Positions 40,550 to 50,689 of a stretch of DNA of 64,000 nt are shown in pieces. The stretch's first letter is position 1. Each line of letters begins with the position of its first letter. Origin of the DNA: Serratia ureilytica (GTDB taxonomy: Bacteria; Pseudomonadota; Gammaproteobacteria; Enterobacterales; Enterobacteriaceae); assembly GCF_013375155.1 (NCBI RefSeq), contig NZ_JABXOF010000012.1:1-64000 (forward strand), given 5' to 3'. The position numbers and the translations under genes were made by a program. The notes beneath the pieces are model-generated. The model was not told the DNA's origin. It did not search any database and saw only the letters and a program-made list of their open reading frames with translations.

Positions 40550-41040
40550 TTGATCACGATCCTGTCGACTTGCCAGATAAAGCGCGAGTTGTACAACGGC
40601 GAGTTCAGCTCAGGCCCGGCGGCGTCACGCGGGTAAACCAGGAACAGCGGGCCGAAGTTTCTGAGCTTCAGCATCTCCCCGTCCATCTTGTAGGCCAGGA
40701 TCATGTTGTACTTCTTGACGTCGGACAACGGCACGTCGATGTAATAATCGTTCAGCGCGTAGAAGGTTAGCGTCTCGCCCTTGGCGCCGACGCGCTCCAG
40801 GATGTCGGCCACCGAAATCCCTTCAAACTTCCTCTGCGGCGTCCAGGAGGTGGAGGTCGTGATGCTGTGCACCGGCATCGCCAACAGCTGTTTATCGGTG
40901 AACAGATAGCTTTTTTTGACCGGATCGGTCACGTTGTCGATCTTGCCCGCCACTTCCAGGGTAAAGCTGAGCGCGCTGCTCTGGGCGATAATCAGGGCCA
41001 CGCAGGCCATCGCAAGGGTTTTGCATAGTTTGAACAGCAT
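40546..41040 (-). CDS. Periplasmic molybdopterin-binding-fold protein lacking the ligand cysteine
   Basis: 164 residues. The signal peptide (MLFKLCKTLAMACVALIIAQ, cleaved near SSALSF) is followed by a short domain of the oxidoreductase molybdopterin-binding type (FEGISVADILERVGAKGETLTFYALNDYYIDVPLSDVKKYNMILAYKMDGEML, FGPLFLVYP). The mature protein has no cysteine at all; a TSTSW stretch lies where the Mo-ligand Cys is expected, so it should not be a sulfite-oxidase-like enzyme. The ATG at 41040 with GGAG seven bases ahead is chosen over 41148. It is coupled to the hybrid kinase and is probably an accessory sensor for it (inference). Confidence 0.8.
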   Translation of the reverse strand: MLFKLCKTLAMACVALIIAQSSALSFTLEVAGKIDNVTDPVKKSYLFTDKQLLAMPVHSITTSTSWTPQRKFEGISVADILERVGAKGETLTFYALNDYYIDVPLSDVKKYNMILAYKMDGEMLKLRNFGPLFLVYPRDAAGPELNSPLYNSRFIWQVDRIVIK

Positions 41041-41199
41041 CGGCGTTCTCCAGAGGCGCGGGGAGGTTTGTATCAGTCCCGCTAATTTATCAGGCAGAAT
41101 AATGGCAGAAAAAGCAGGCGGGTGCGAAGGGAATAGTAAACCGCACAAAAAGAACAGGCCGGTATTTACCCCGGCCTGAGAGTGGGATAAACGTAGCGC

Positions 41200-42552
41200 T
41201 TAGCGCATGGTGACGAACTCTTCCGCCGCAGTCGGGTGGATAGCCACGGTGTTGTCGAAGTCCTTCTTGGTGGCGCCCATCTTCACCGCCACCGCGAAGC
41301 CCTGCAGGATCTCGTCCATGCCGAAGCCGATGCCGTGCAGGCCGACGATTTTCTCTTCTTTACCCGCGCACACCAGCTTCATGCGGCACGGCTGGCGGTG
41401 CTGCGTCACGGCGCTGTACATGGCGGTGAAGGAGGACTTGTACACCTTCACGTTGTCCGCGCCGAATTTCTCGATGGCTTCCGGCTCGGTCAGGCCGACG
41501 GTGCCGATCGGCGGGTGGCTGAACACCACGGTGGCGATGTTGCTGTAGTCCAGGTGCTCGTCCGGCTTGTTGTTGAACAGGCGCTCGGACAGGCGGCGGC
41601 CGGCGGCCACGGCGACCGGGGTCAGTTCTACCGCGCCGGTGTTGTCGCCCACCGCGTAGATGCCTTTGACGTTGGTGTTCTGGAACTTATCGACGTCGAT
41701 GTAGCCTTTCTCATTGGTTTTCACCCCGGTCACGCCGAGGTTCAGGTTGTCGGTCGCCGGTTCGCGGCCGATGGCCCAAATCAGGCAGTCGACGGTGAAT
41801 GCCTTGCCGTTTTCCAGCTGCAGCGTCAGGCTGCCGTCGGCGTTCTTGACGATCGCTTTCGGCACCGATTCGGTATGCAGGCTCGGCCCCTCGGTGTTCA
41901 TCACTTCCACCAGGGTGTCGACGATCATCGGATCGAAGGTGCGCAGCGGCGCGTGCTTGCGCACGAACAGGTGCGTTTCCGCACCCAGCGCGTTCAGCAC
42001 GCCGGCGATCTCCACGGCGATATAGCCGGCGCCCACCACGGCGACGCGTTTCGGCATGGCGTCCAGCTCAAAGAAACCGTCGGAGTCGATACCGTATTCC
42101 GCGCCCGGAATAGCCGGATGGCTCGGGCGGCCGCCGGTGGCGATCAGGATGTGGTCGGCGGTGATGGTTTCGCCGTTCACTTCCACGGTGTGCGCATCCA
42201 CGAAGCGCGCGAACCCTTTGATCACGTCGACCTTGTTCTTGCCCAGCACGTTATCGTAGGAATTGTGGATGCGGTCGATATAGGCGGTGCGGTTGGCGAC
42301 CAGCTTTTTCCAGTCGAAGGCGTTGACGGTGGTGTCGAAGCCGTAGTCCGGGCCGTACTGATGGATGGCCTCGGCGATCTGCGCCGCGTGCCACATGACT
42401 TTTTTCGGTACACAACCCACGTTTACACAGGTGCCGCCCAGTTCTTTGGCTTCAATCAGCGCACACTTTTGGCCGTACATGGCTGCCCGGTTGATCGATG
42501 CGATACCGCCGCTGCCGCCGCCAATTGCTAGATAATCGTAATGTTTCGTCAT
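41200..42552 (-). CDS. gor: Glutathione reductase
   Basis: A 450-residue FAD-dependent NADPH:glutathione disulfide reductase, the E. coli length. It shows the FAD motif [15 protein letters not shown], redox-active Cys42/Cys47 ([13 protein letters not shown]), the NADPH domain motif [17 protein letters not shown] near 175, and the C-terminal [12 protein letters not shown] with the active-site His. It stands at the right edge of the accessory stretch and is followed in E. coli order by rlmJ (upstream on this strand). Confidence 0.97.
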   Translation of the reverse strand: MTKHYDYLAIGGGSGGIASINRAAMYGQKCALIEAKELGGTCVNVGCVPKKVMWHAAQIAEAIHQYGPDYGFDTTVNAFDWKKLVANRTAYIDRIHNSYDNVLGKNKVDVIKGFARFVDAHTVEVNGETITADHILIATGGRPSHPAIPGAEYGIDSDGFFELDAMPKRVAVVGAGYIAVEIAGVLNALGAETHLFVRKHAPLRTFDPMIVDTLVEVMNTEGPSLHTESVPKAIVKNADGSLTLQLENGKAFTVDCLIWAIGREPATDNLNLGVTGVKTNEKGYIDVDKFQNTNVKGIYAVGDNTGAVELTPVAVAAGRRLSERLFNNKPDEHLDYSNIATVVFSHPPIGTVGLTEPEAIEKFGADNVKVYKSSFTAMYSAVTQHRQPCRMKLVCAGKEEKIVGLHGIGFGMDEILQGFAVAVKMGATKKDFDNTVAIHPTAAEEFVTMR

Positions 42553-42682
42553 CTGGGATTTCCATGAGTTGTGAATTTGAAGAGGGTAAGAGTTTAACGC
42601 CTGACCGGGGTTTGTCGCAAAGATTGCGTCGATGGCTGCGATAGGCGGACGCAGGGCGCGGCAAAGCGCGCCCTGCCGGGGA

Positions 42683-43525
42683 TTATTCCGGTACCACCCA
42701 GTTGACCAGATGGTGGCCGATGCCCGACGGCACCAGCACCTTGTGCAGCCACGGCAGCACGTTTTTCATCTGCTGTTCCAGCTTCCACGGCGGGTTGATG
42801 ACGATCATGCCGGAAGCGGTCATGCCGCGCTGATCGCTGTCGGGTTTTACCGCCAGCTCGATCTGCAGGATGCGGCGAATGCCGGTGGCTTCCAGATCGC
42901 GCAGCATGCGTTTGATCTGCTGGCGCATCACCACCGGGTACCACAGCGCGTAGGTGCCGGTGGCGAAACGCTTGTAGCCTTCCTGAATGCCTTTGACCAC
43001 GTCCTGGTAATCGGTCTTCATTTCATACGGCGGGTCCATCAGGATCAGGCCGCGGCGCGACGGTGGCGGCAGCTGGGATTTCAGCTGCTGATAGCCGTCG
43101 GCGCGCTGCACTTTGGCGCGCTCGTCTTTCTGGAACTCGCTGCGCAGCAGCGGGTAATCGCTCGGGTGCAGCTCGGTCAGGTGAATTTTATCCTGAGGGC
43201 GCAGCAGCTGGCGGGCGATCAGCGGCGAACCGGGGTAGTAGCGCAGCGTGCCGGAACGGTTGAAGTTGTGCACCACGCTCATGTAGGCCGCCAGCTCCTC
43301 GGGCAGATCGTCGCGTTGCCACAGCAAGCCGATGCCTTCCAGGTATTCGCCGGTGCGCTCGGCGTGTTCGCCGCTGAGCTGATAACGGCCCGCGCCCGAG
43401 TGGGTATCCAGATACAGGAACGGCTTCTCTTTTTCCTTCAGCGACTCGATGATCAGGCTCTGAACGGTGTGTTTGAGCACGTCGGCGTGGTTGCCGGCGT
43501 GGAAACTGTGGCGATAACTTAACAT
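42683..43525 (-). CDS. rlmJ: 23S rRNA (adenine2030-N6)-methyltransferase RlmJ
   Basis: 280 residues, the E. coli length. It starts [19 protein letters not shown], has the SAM-binding region [12 protein letters not shown] near 42-55 and the catalytic motif DPPYE near 164. It methylates A2030 of 23S rRNA. The ATG at 43525 gives the family start; the in-frame extension to 43591 is not supported. It neighbours gor as in E. coli. Confidence 0.96.
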   Translation of the reverse strand: MLSYRHSFHAGNHADVLKHTVQSLIIESLKEKEKPFLYLDTHSGAGRYQLSGEHAERTGEYLEGIGLLWQRDDLPEELAAYMSVVHNFNRSGTLRYYPGSPLIARQLLRPQDKIHLTELHPSDYPLLRSEFQKDERAKVQRADGYQQLKSQLPPPSRRGLILMDPPYEMKTDYQDVVKGIQEGYKRFATGTYALWYPVVMRQQIKRMLRDLEATGIRRILQIELAVKPDSDQRGMTASGMIVINPPWKLEQQMKNVLPWLHKVLVPSGIGHHLVNWVVPE

Positions 43526-43660
43526 GACGGGTGGCGGTTCCTTGTGCTCCGCAGACGGAGCATTCAATGCAATAAGGCTTATAATCTGCACAGTATAAAC
43601 TGTCTGGCCGGGAAAAACCGGACTCCGTTGCCGCAGACGTTAACAGAAAGGGACAGGACG

Positions 43661-44065
43661 ATGAGCAAACAGGCGATTTTGGCGAATTACCCCGACGCGG
43701 CGCGCTGGGCGTTCGGCGACGGCCCCGCGTTAGCCGACGAACTGCTGGGGTTGGTGCTGAGCGGGGATAAAACCGCCACCTGCAGTTCCTATGCGAGCTA
43801 TCGTCGGGAACAAACCCCGAGGATCGGCGATTACAACATCGTTCTTGATGGCCGCGGCGAACCGGCCTGCGTGATCAGGACCCTGGCGCTGCGCCTGGTG
43901 CGCTACGACCAGGTGACCGCCGAGATGGCGGCCAAAGAGGGCGAAGGCGACAAAAGCCTGGCATTTTGGCGCGAGGGGCATCAGGCATTCTTTACCCGCG
44001 AGGGGAGCTTTGCGCCGGACATGTGGCTGGTATTCGAAGAATTCGAACGGGTTGAAACGCTGTGA
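43661..44065 (+). CDS. ASCH-domain protein
   Basis: 134 residues of the ASCH superfamily (ASC-1 homology, a PUA-like RNA-binding fold). Motifs seen are LLGLVLSGDKTATCSSYASY, GDYNIVLDGRGEPACVIRTLALRLVRYDQV and the C-terminal MWLVFEEFERVE. Some short bacterial ASCH proteins (YqfB type) are amidohydrolases of N4-acetylcytidine; this one is longer and its activity is not known. The ATG at 43661 follows GAAAGGGACAGGACG. It is followed after 16 bases by the HIT gene, probably as an operon, and is divergent from rlmJ. Confidence 0.83.
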   Translation: MSKQAILANYPDAARWAFGDGPALADELLGLVLSGDKTATCSSYASYRREQTPRIGDYNIVLDGRGEPACVIRTLALRLVRYDQVTAEMAAKEGEGDKSLAFWREGHQAFFTREGSFAPDMWLVFEEFERVETL

Positions 44066-44081
44066 ATCACAAGGAGAAAGG

Positions 44082-44543
44082 ATGAGCTGCATTTTTTGCG
44101 ACATCGTGGCGGGCAAGGCGCCGTGCCATAAAATCTGGGAAGACGACGACCATCTGGCGTTCCTGTCCATCTTTCCCAACACCGACGGCTTCAGCGTGGT
44201 GATCCCCAAGGCGCACCACCCGAGCTACGCGTTTGATCTGCCGGACGAGGTGCTGAGCGCGCTGATGCTGGCGACCAAGCGGGTGGCGCGGCAGCTGGAT
44301 CGCGCGTTCGACGACGTCGGCCGCTGCGGCATGGTGTTCGAGGGCTACGGCGTCGACCATGTGCATGCCAAACTGATCCCGCTGCACGGCACTGCGTCGC
44401 TGGAGCAGTGGCGGCCGATCGAATCGACCTCGCCGAAGTTTTTCACGCGTTACGAAGGCTACATTTCCTCCCACGACGCCGCGCGCGCCGACGACGAACA
44501 GCTGGCGGCGCTGGCCGCCCACATTCGCCAATGCGCCGTTTAA
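44082..44543 (+). CDS. HIT-family hydrolase-like protein
   Basis: A 153-residue histidine-triad protein starting MSCIFCDIVAGKAPCHKIWEDD. The nucleotide-binding loop (PNTDGFSVVIPKAHHPS) and the His motif DHVHAKLIPLHG near 108-119 are visible. In the usual HxHxH triad the third position is Lys here, with a His two residues beyond the following Pro, so catalysis could differ. AAGGAGAAAGG precedes the ATG. It is paired with the ASCH gene. Confidence 0.85.
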   Translation: MSCIFCDIVAGKAPCHKIWEDDDHLAFLSIFPNTDGFSVVIPKAHHPSYAFDLPDEVLSALMLATKRVARQLDRAFDDVGRCGMVFEGYGVDHVHAKLIPLHGTASLEQWRPIESTSPKFFTRYEGYISSHDAARADDEQLAALAAHIRQCAV

Positions 44544-44661
44544 GGCACGAACGATCAACGCCGGGCATTGATTTTCCTGTTGCCCGGCTCCATGTTAGAG
44601 ATTCATACGCATTTTAAGGCTCGCCCTCGCGGCGGGCCCCAACGCTAATCAGGACTGCCCT

Positions 44662-46704
44662 ATGACAAATCCGTTGCTGACCCCGTTTTCCCTGCCGCCG
44701 TTCTCGGCGATCCGCCCTGAAGATATCGTGCCTGCGGTGCAATCCGCGCTGGCGGACTGCCGCGCCGCGGTAGAGCGCGTGGTCGCGCAGCCGGGGCCGT
44801 TCACCTGGGACAATCTGTGTCAGCCGTTGGCGGAGTCGGACGATCGCCTGTCGCGCATTTGGTCGCCGATCGGGCACCTGAACTCGGTGAAAAACAGCCC
44901 GGAGCTGCGCGCCGCCTATGAGCAGGCGCTGCCGCTGCTGTCCGAGTACGGCACCTGGGTCGGCCAGCACGAAGGGCTGTACCAGGCCTACCGCAGCCTG
45001 AAAGAGGGCGCGGCGTTCGAAACGCTGAGCGTGCCGCAGCGCAAGGCGGTGGACAACGCGCTGCGCGATTTCGAACTCTCGGGCATCGGCCTGTCGGCGG
45101 ACAAACAGCAGCGCTACGGCGAGATCGTCGCGCGCCTGTCCGAACTGGGCTCTACCTACAGCAACAACGTGCTCGACGCCACTATGGGCTGGAGCAAACT
45201 GATTACCGACGAAGCCGAGCTGAGCGGCCTGCCGGAAAGCGCTCTGGCGCAGGCCCAGGCGATGGCGCAGGCCAAAGAGCAGGACGGCTGGCTGCTGACG
45301 CTGGACATGCCGAGCTACCTGCCGGTGCTGACCTACGCCGACAACCGCGCGCTGCGCGAAGAGATGTACCGCGCCTTCGCCACCCGCGCCTCCGATCAGG
45401 GGCCGAACGCCGGCAAATGGGATAACAGCGAAGTGATGGCGGAAACGCTGGCGCTGCGCCATGAGCTGGCTCAGCTGCTGGGCTTTGACACCTACGCCGA
45501 CAAGTCGCTGGCGACCAAGATGGCGGAAAGCCCGGAGCAGGTGATCGGCTTCCTGAGCGATCTGGCCAAGCGCGCCCGCCCGCAGGCCGAGCAGGAGCTG
45601 GCGCAGCTGCGCGCCTTCGCCAAACAGCACTATGGCGTGGACGAGCTCGACGCCTGGGACATCACCTATTACGGCGAAAAACAAAAGCAGCACCTGTTCT
45701 CCATCAGCGACGAGCAGCTGCGCCCGTACTTCCCGGAACAGCGGGTGGTGGAAGGGCTGTTCGAGGTGGTGAAACGCATCTACGGCATCACCGCCAAAGA
45801 GCGTAAAGACGTGGATACCTGGCATCCGGACGTGCGCTTCTTCGATCTGTTCGACGCCGACGGCGAACTGCGCGGCAGCTTCTACCTCGATCTGTACGCC
45901 CGCGAAAACAAACGCGGCGGCGCCTGGATGGACGACTGCGTCGGCAGCCTGCGCAAGGCCGACGGCACGCTGCAAAAACCGGTCGCTTACCTGACCTGCA
46001 ACTTCAACCGCCCGCTGGGCGACCAGCCGGCGCTGTTCACCCATAACGAAGTGACTACGCTGTTCCACGAGTTCGGCCACGGTCTGCACCACATGCTGAC
46101 GCAGATCGATACCGCCGGCGTCTCCGGCATCAACGGGGTGCCGTGGGATGCGGTCGAGCTGCCGAGCCAGTTTATGGAAAACTGGTGCTGGGAGCCGGAA
46201 GCGCTGGCGTTTATCTCCGGCCACTACCAGAGCGGCGAGCCGCTGCCGAAGGCCATGCTCGACAAGCTGCTGGCGGCCAAGAATTACCAGGCGGCGCTGT
46301 TCATTCTGCGCCAGCTGGAGTTCGGTCTGTTCGATTTCCGCATGCACTTCGAATACAGCCCGGAGAAAGGGGCGCAGATCCTGCCGACGCTGGCGGAAGT
46401 GAAGAAAATGGTGGCGGTGGTGCCTTCGCCGAGCTGGGGCCGCTTCCCGCACGCCTTCAGCCACATCTTCGCCGGCGGCTACGCGGCGGGTTACTACAGC
46501 TACCTGTGGGCGGAAGTGCTGTCGGCCGACGCCTACTCGCGCTTCGAAGAAGAGGGGATTTTCAACGCCGAAACCGGCAAATCCTTCCTCGACAACATCC
46601 TGTCGCGCGGCGGGTCGGAAGAGCCGATGGCGCTGTTCAAACGCTTCCGTGGCCGCGAGCCGCAGCTGGATGCTATGCTGCGCCATTACGGCATTAAAGG
46701 ATAA
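44662..46704 (+). CDS. prlC: Oligopeptidase A
   Basis: A 680-residue M3-family zinc metallopeptidase of the cytosol that degrades signal peptides and short oligopeptides. The zinc motif HEFGH lies near residue 470 ([14 protein letters not shown]), with the downstream Glu helix ([10 protein letters not shown]) about 25 residues on. E. coli length. It is followed closely (8 bases) by rsmJ, as in E. coli, likely one transcript. Confidence 0.97.
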   Translation: MTNPLLTPFSLPPFSAIRPEDIVPAVQSALADCRAAVERVVAQPGPFTWDNLCQPLAESDDRLSRIWSPIGHLNSVKNSPELRAAYEQALPLLSEYGTWVGQHEGLYQAYRSLKEGAAFETLSVPQRKAVDNALRDFELSGIGLSADKQQRYGEIVARLSELGSTYSNNVLDATMGWSKLITDEAELSGLPESALAQAQAMAQAKEQDGWLLTLDMPSYLPVLTYADNRALREEMYRAFATRASDQGPNAGKWDNSEVMAETLALRHELAQLLGFDTYADKSLATKMAESPEQVIGFLSDLAKRARPQAEQELAQLRAFAKQHYGVDELDAWDITYYGEKQKQHLFSISDEQLRPYFPEQRVVEGLFEVVKRIYGITAKERKDVDTWHPDVRFFDLFDADGELRGSFYLDLYARENKRGGAWMDDCVGSLRKADGTLQKPVAYLTCNFNRPLGDQPALFTHNEVTTLFHEFGHGLHHMLTQIDTAGVSGINGVPWDAVELPSQFMENWCWEPEALAFISGHYQSGEPLPKAMLDKLLAAKNYQAALFILRQLEFGLFDFRMHFEYSPEKGAQILPTLAEVKKMVAVVPSPSWGRFPHAFSHIFAGGYAAGYYSYLWAEVLSADAYSRFEEEGIFNAETGKSFLDNILSRGGSEEPMALFKRFRGREPQLDAMLRHYGIKG

Positions 46705-46712
46705 CCCGACAC

Positions 46713-47459
46713 GTGAGCGTGTGTTTATTGTGTGAAGCAGGCGCCGATCCCGGCGCCTTGTCTGTTTTGGCGCAGCGCTGGCGGCTGACGTCCGACGACG
46801 ACGCGCCGATGGCGCTGGTACTGACCCCGCAGCGGCTGGAGCTGCGCAAGCGCGACGAGCCGAAGCTCGGCGGGATCTACGTCGATTTCGTCACCGGTGC
46901 CATGGCGCACCGGCGCCGTTTCGGCGGCGGCCGCGGCGAGGCGGTGGCCAAGGCGGTCGGCATCAAGGGCAGCTACCTGCCGGACGTGGTGGACGCCACC
47001 GCCGGGCTGGGGCGCGACGCCTTCGTGCTGGCGGCGCTGGGCTGCCGGGTGCGGATGCTGGAGCGCAATCCGGTGGTGGCGGCGTTGCTGGACGACGGCC
47101 TGCAGCGCGGCTATCAGGATGCGGAAATCGGCCCGTGGCTGCGCGAGCGCCTGACGCTGCTGCACGCCTCCAGCCTGACGGCGCTGGCGGATCTCAGCCC
47201 GCGCCCCGAGGTGGTGTATCTCGATCCGATGTTCCCGCACAAGCAGAAAAGCGCGCTGGTGAAGAAAGAGATGCGGGTGTTCCAATCGCTGGTGGGCAGC
47301 GACGATGACGCCGACGGCCTGCTGGAACCGGCGCGCCGTTTGGCGACCAAGCGCGTGGTGGTGAAACGCCCGGACTACGCGCCGCCGCTGGCCGACGTGC
47401 CGGCGCACGCCGCCACGCTGACCAAAAGCCACCGTTTCGACATCTACATGCCGCTGTAA
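46713..47459 (+). CDS. rsmJ: 16S rRNA (guanine1516-N2)-methyltransferase RsmJ
   Basis: 248 residues. It has the family blocks [47 protein letters not shown], the SAM motif [19 protein letters not shown] near 107-125 and catalytic YLDPMFP near 168. It methylates G1516 of 16S rRNA. The start is a GTG at 46713 that gives the family N-terminus. A GGGCCC / GGGCCC hairpin with TTTT after it (47468-47495) may end the transcript. Confidence 0.96.
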   Translation: MSVCLLCEAGADPGALSVLAQRWRLTSDDDAPMALVLTPQRLELRKRDEPKLGGIYVDFVTGAMAHRRRFGGGRGEAVAKAVGIKGSYLPDVVDATAGLGRDAFVLAALGCRVRMLERNPVVAALLDDGLQRGYQDAEIGPWLRERLTLLHASSLTALADLSPRPEVVYLDPMFPHKQKSALVKKEMRVFQSLVGSDDDADGLLEPARRLATKRVVVKRPDYAPPLADVPAHAATLTKSHRFDIYMPL

Positions 47460-47487
47460 TGTCTGCCGGGCCCGCCGTGTCGGGCCC

Positions 47488-48087
47488 TCAGTTTTCCTCC
47501 CGCAAACTTTTCCCCACGCCGCCGGCCGGATGCACCGCCAGCAAGGCGGCCTTGTCATAGCCGCTGCGCGTCATCAGGCAGGCGCAGGCGGCGTCGAAGA
47601 TCGCCAACACCAGCACAATCGAGGTGGTGGCCAGCATGTTCAGCGGATCTATCTCCCGTTGCACCCCGGAGGCGATTGTCAGCTGCGCCGCCTGTGCGAT
47701 GGCGGAATGCGGGTTTTCCGTCACCGCGATCAGCGTCACCCCCTTGGCCTGCAGCGTCGGCAGCAGGCGGGTCAGCTCGTCGGAATTGCCGCCGCGCGAG
47801 ATCAGGATCAGCAGATCGTCGGCGCGCAGGAAGCCCAGATCGCCGTGCGCCGCGCCGGTGGCGTCGAGATAGACCGCCGGCCGCTCCACGCAGGCCAGCA
47901 TATGGGCTATCTTGCGCGCCGCAATCCCCGAGGTGCCGACGCCGGTGACGGCGATTTTACCGCGGCAGTCGGCCAGCAGCGCCAGCAGCCGTTGCCAGGT
48001 GCGCGCGTCGAGGCGTTCGCCCAGCTGCGCCAGCTCCTGGCTGTAGGTTTGCCAGCCCTGCACGGCCTGCCGCCACTCTTGCTGCAT
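47488..48087 (-). CDS. SIS-domain sugar-phosphate isomerase-like protein
   Basis: A 199-residue single SIS domain, with the sugar-phosphate-binding blocks KIAVTGVGTSGIAARKIAHML, TGAAHGDLGFLRADDLLILISRGGNSDELTRLL and LIAVTENPHSAIAQAA. It resembles the SIS part of KdsD/GutQ arabinose-5-phosphate isomerases but has no CBS domains. The ATG at 48087 overlaps the stop of the kinase gene (TGATG). It is the last gene of the sugar cluster, so an aldose-ketose isomerase acting on the kinase product is likely, but the substrate is not known. Confidence 0.85.
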   Translation of the reverse strand: MQQEWRQAVQGWQTYSQELAQLGERLDARTWQRLLALLADCRGKIAVTGVGTSGIAARKIAHMLACVERPAVYLDATGAAHGDLGFLRADDLLILISRGGNSDELTRLLPTLQAKGVTLIAVTENPHSAIAQAAQLTIASGVQREIDPLNMLATTSIVLVLAIFDAACACLMTRSGYDKAALLAVHPAGGVGKSLREEN

Positions 48088-49724
48088 CACGCCTCCTCCT
48101 GCATCAACCGGCGGTATTTCATGTGGTCGTTGTACAGCTCGTGGAACACCCGGTATTTGCGATCGTAGTAGCTTTTTATCTGGTTGGTCTGCGGCGTCAC
48201 CGTCTTGCCGATGCGGCTCATGGCGCTCATCGCCTCCGGCAAGGTGTCGAACACGCCGGCCGCCACGGTGCCCATCATCGCGCCGCCCAGCAGCATCGCT
48301 TCGCTCTCCTCCGGCAGCAGCATGGCGCAACCGGTGGCGTTGGCGTGCTCTTGCACGAAGATCGGGTTCTTGGTGCCGCCGCCGCTGGCCATGATGGTGT
48401 CGATGCTGTAGCCGCTGTGGTTCATGGTTTCGATGATGTGGCGGGTGCCGAGCGCGATGGCCTGAATGGTGGCCAGGTAGTGCAGCGCCATGTCCTCCGG
48501 CGTGCGCGACAGCTTCAGCCCGGTCAGGATGCCGGTCAGCGTCGGGTTGGCGCGCGGCGAGCGGTTGCCGTGGAAGTACGGCAACATGTGAATGTCCTGC
48601 GTCAGGAAGGCGATGTTCTCCGGCTCGCCGGCCATGCGGCGCAGAATGGCGTTCAGCACCTCATAGATGGTCTGGCCCTGAGTTTTCGCCTGCGCCAGCA
48701 GATCCTGATAGCACGGGTGCGACTGGATGACGTGGTCGATCAGCGCGCCGGTGGCGGACTGGCCGCCTTCGTTCAACCAGTATTCCGGCAGGATCGCCGA
48801 GTAATACGGCCCCCAAACGCCGCCGATAAAGCGCGCGGTGCGCGACATCGCCATATGGCCGGTGGAGGTGCCGCCGATCAGCGCGACGCGGCGGTTGAAG
48901 TCGGCCACCTCGCCGGAGACGCCGGTGGCGCCCAACGTGCCGAGGGTGCCGGCGTGGGCGTCGATGATTGACACGCTCACCGCCGTGCCGGCGATCAGCC
49001 CCATCTCGCTGGCGGCGCGCTGAGTCAGGCCGTGGCCCAGCGGCTCGCCCATCATTTTAACGTCGCTGCCGATCTTGGCGGCGTCGTGTTCCAGCACGTC
49101 TTCCAGCCCGATCTGCTGGAAGTAGCTCTTGTCCCAACGCTGCTCGTGGCCGAGATAGGTCCACTTGCACACCGTCGAGCACAGCGAGCGGGTGGCGTCC
49201 TGGGTGGCGCGCCAGGTGAGGAAGTCCGGCAGATCGAACAGGTAACCGGCGTTGGCCCAGGTGGTGGGCATGTGTTGCTTCAACCACAGCAGTTTCGGCG
49301 TCTGCATCTCCGGCGAAATGATGCCGCCGACGAAGTCCAGCACCCGGTGTTTGGTGGCGTTGATGCGCTCGGCCTGGGCGATCGCCCGGTGATCCATCCA
49401 CACGATGATGTTCTGCTCGGTGCGGCCGGAGGGGCTGACGGTCAGTGGTTTGCCTTCTTTATCCAGCACCACCAGCGAACAGGTGGCGTCGAAGCCCAGC
49501 CCTTTGACCTGGATCGGGTTGATGTCGGCCTGGTTGACCGCATCGCGCACCGCATTGCACACCGCCTGCCAGATGTTATCCGACGACTGCTCGACGAAAT
49601 CCGCCTTCGGCCGGTACAGATCGATGGCCCGGCTGGCCTGGCCGACCATGCGGCCATTGAGATCGAATACGCCCGCGCGCGCGCTTCCGGTGCCCACATC
49701 TACGCCAATAAAATAGCTCGCCAT
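48087..49724 (-). CDS. FGGY-family pentulose kinase (D-ribulokinase type)
   Basis: A 545-residue FGGY carbohydrate kinase, of the long type found in human FGGY and yeast YDR109C, which phosphorylate D-ribulose. It begins YFIGVDVGTGSARAGVFDLNG (phosphate 1 motif) and has IIVWMDHRAIAQAERIN, the catalytic region near SIIDAHAGTLGTLGA (residues about 252-266), and the adenosine motif [31 protein letters not shown] precedes the ATG. It lies 10 bases after the permease gene in a five- to six-gene operon. Confidence 0.88.
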   Translation of the reverse strand: MASYFIGVDVGTGSARAGVFDLNGRMVGQASRAIDLYRPKADFVEQSSDNIWQAVCNAVRDAVNQADINPIQVKGLGFDATCSLVVLDKEGKPLTVSPSGRTEQNIIVWMDHRAIAQAERINATKHRVLDFVGGIISPEMQTPKLLWLKQHMPTTWANAGYLFDLPDFLTWRATQDATRSLCSTVCKWTYLGHEQRWDKSYFQQIGLEDVLEHDAAKIGSDVKMMGEPLGHGLTQRAASEMGLIAGTAVSVSIIDAHAGTLGTLGATGVSGEVADFNRRVALIGGTSTGHMAMSRTARFIGGVWGPYYSAILPEYWLNEGGQSATGALIDHVIQSHPCYQDLLAQAKTQGQTIYEVLNAILRRMAGEPENIAFLTQDIHMLPYFHGNRSPRANPTLTGILTGLKLSRTPEDMALHYLATIQAIALGTRHIIETMNHSGYSIDTIMASGGGTKNPIFVQEHANATGCAMLLPEESEAMLLGGAMMGTVAAGVFDTLPEAMSAMSRIGKTVTPQTNQIKSYYDRKYRVFHELYNDHMKYRRLMQEEA

Positions 49725-49734
49725 TATTTTCTCC

Positions 49735-50688
49735 TCAGGCTTTTCGATTCTGTAACGCGATAAACAGGATCAGCACGCCGCCCCACAGGGCCATGGTCAG
49801 GTAGCTGCTGACCCCCAGCAAATTGAGGCCGCTTTCCAACATTTGCAGCACGATCAGCGCCAGCACCAGCCCCAGAATACGGCCGAAACCGCCGTCCGGG
49901 TTAATGCCGCCCAGCACCGAGGCCAGAATGGTCACCAGCAGATAAGATTCGCCGTAGCCGGCCTTGGCCGAGTTGAACTTGGCCATCATCAGCAGGGCGG
50001 CGCCCCAGCCGAGCAGCGCCGACAGGATATACACCGCGATCTGCACCCGCGCGGTGTTCACGCCGCTGAAGCGGGTGGCCTGCTCGTTGGAGCCGATCAG
50101 GTACAGGCTGCGCCCCAGCGTGGTGTGCTCCAGCAGCAGCCACAGACCCACCGCCACCAGCAGGAACAGGATCAGCGCCACCGGCACGCCGAGCACGGCG
50201 CCGTTGCCGAGAAATTGAATCGCCGCCGGGAAGCCGGAGATCACCGCGCCGTTGGACAGCAGAATATTCAGGCCGGTGATCAGGGTCATGGTGCCGAGCG
50301 AGGCGAGGATGGGCGAGACGCCTATCCAGGCTACCAGCACGCCGTTGAGCGCGCCGATCGCCACCGCCACCAGCAGGCCGGCCAACAGCGCCAGCGCCAG
50401 GAACAGCGGCTGGTCGGGATGGCTGACGATGATCGCCGCCATCACCAGCGAACAGGCGTTGGCGCCGGCGATGATCGACAGGTTGATGCCGCCGGTCAGC
50501 ATGGTGATGCCCATGCCGAGCGCCAGCAGGCCGAGGATCGGCAGCTGCGAGGCGATCGACTGGAAGTTGCCGAGGCTGAAGAAGCGCGATCCGAGCAGCC
50601 CGGCGAACAGCAGCGCCACCGCGATGATGATCGCGCCCTGCAGGCGAATGATCCGATCGTTTGGGATCAACCGAGTTAACTGCGTCAT
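49735..50688 (-). CDS. Sugar ABC transporter permease (second)
   Basis: 317 residues with about 8-10 membrane segments, of the RbsC/AraH family (binding-protein-dependent permease 2). The motif LGMGITMLTGGINLSIIAGANACSLVMAAI in the first third and SVLGGINPDGGFGRILGLVLALIVLQML near the C-terminus are typical. It pairs with the neighbouring permease as a heterodimer. One base separates it from that gene. Confidence 0.92.
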   Translation of the reverse strand: MTQLTRLIPNDRIIRLQGAIIIAVALLFAGLLGSRFFSLGNFQSIASQLPILGLLALGMGITMLTGGINLSIIAGANACSLVMAAIIVSHPDQPLFLALALLAGLLVAVAIGALNGVLVAWIGVSPILASLGTMTLITGLNILLSNGAVISGFPAAIQFLGNGAVLGVPVALILFLLVAVGLWLLLEHTTLGRSLYLIGSNEQATRFSGVNTARVQIAVYILSALLGWGAALLMMAKFNSAKAGYGESYLLVTILASVLGGINPDGGFGRILGLVLALIVLQMLESGLNLLGVSSYLTMALWGGVLILFIALQNRKA

Positions 50689-50689
50689 G

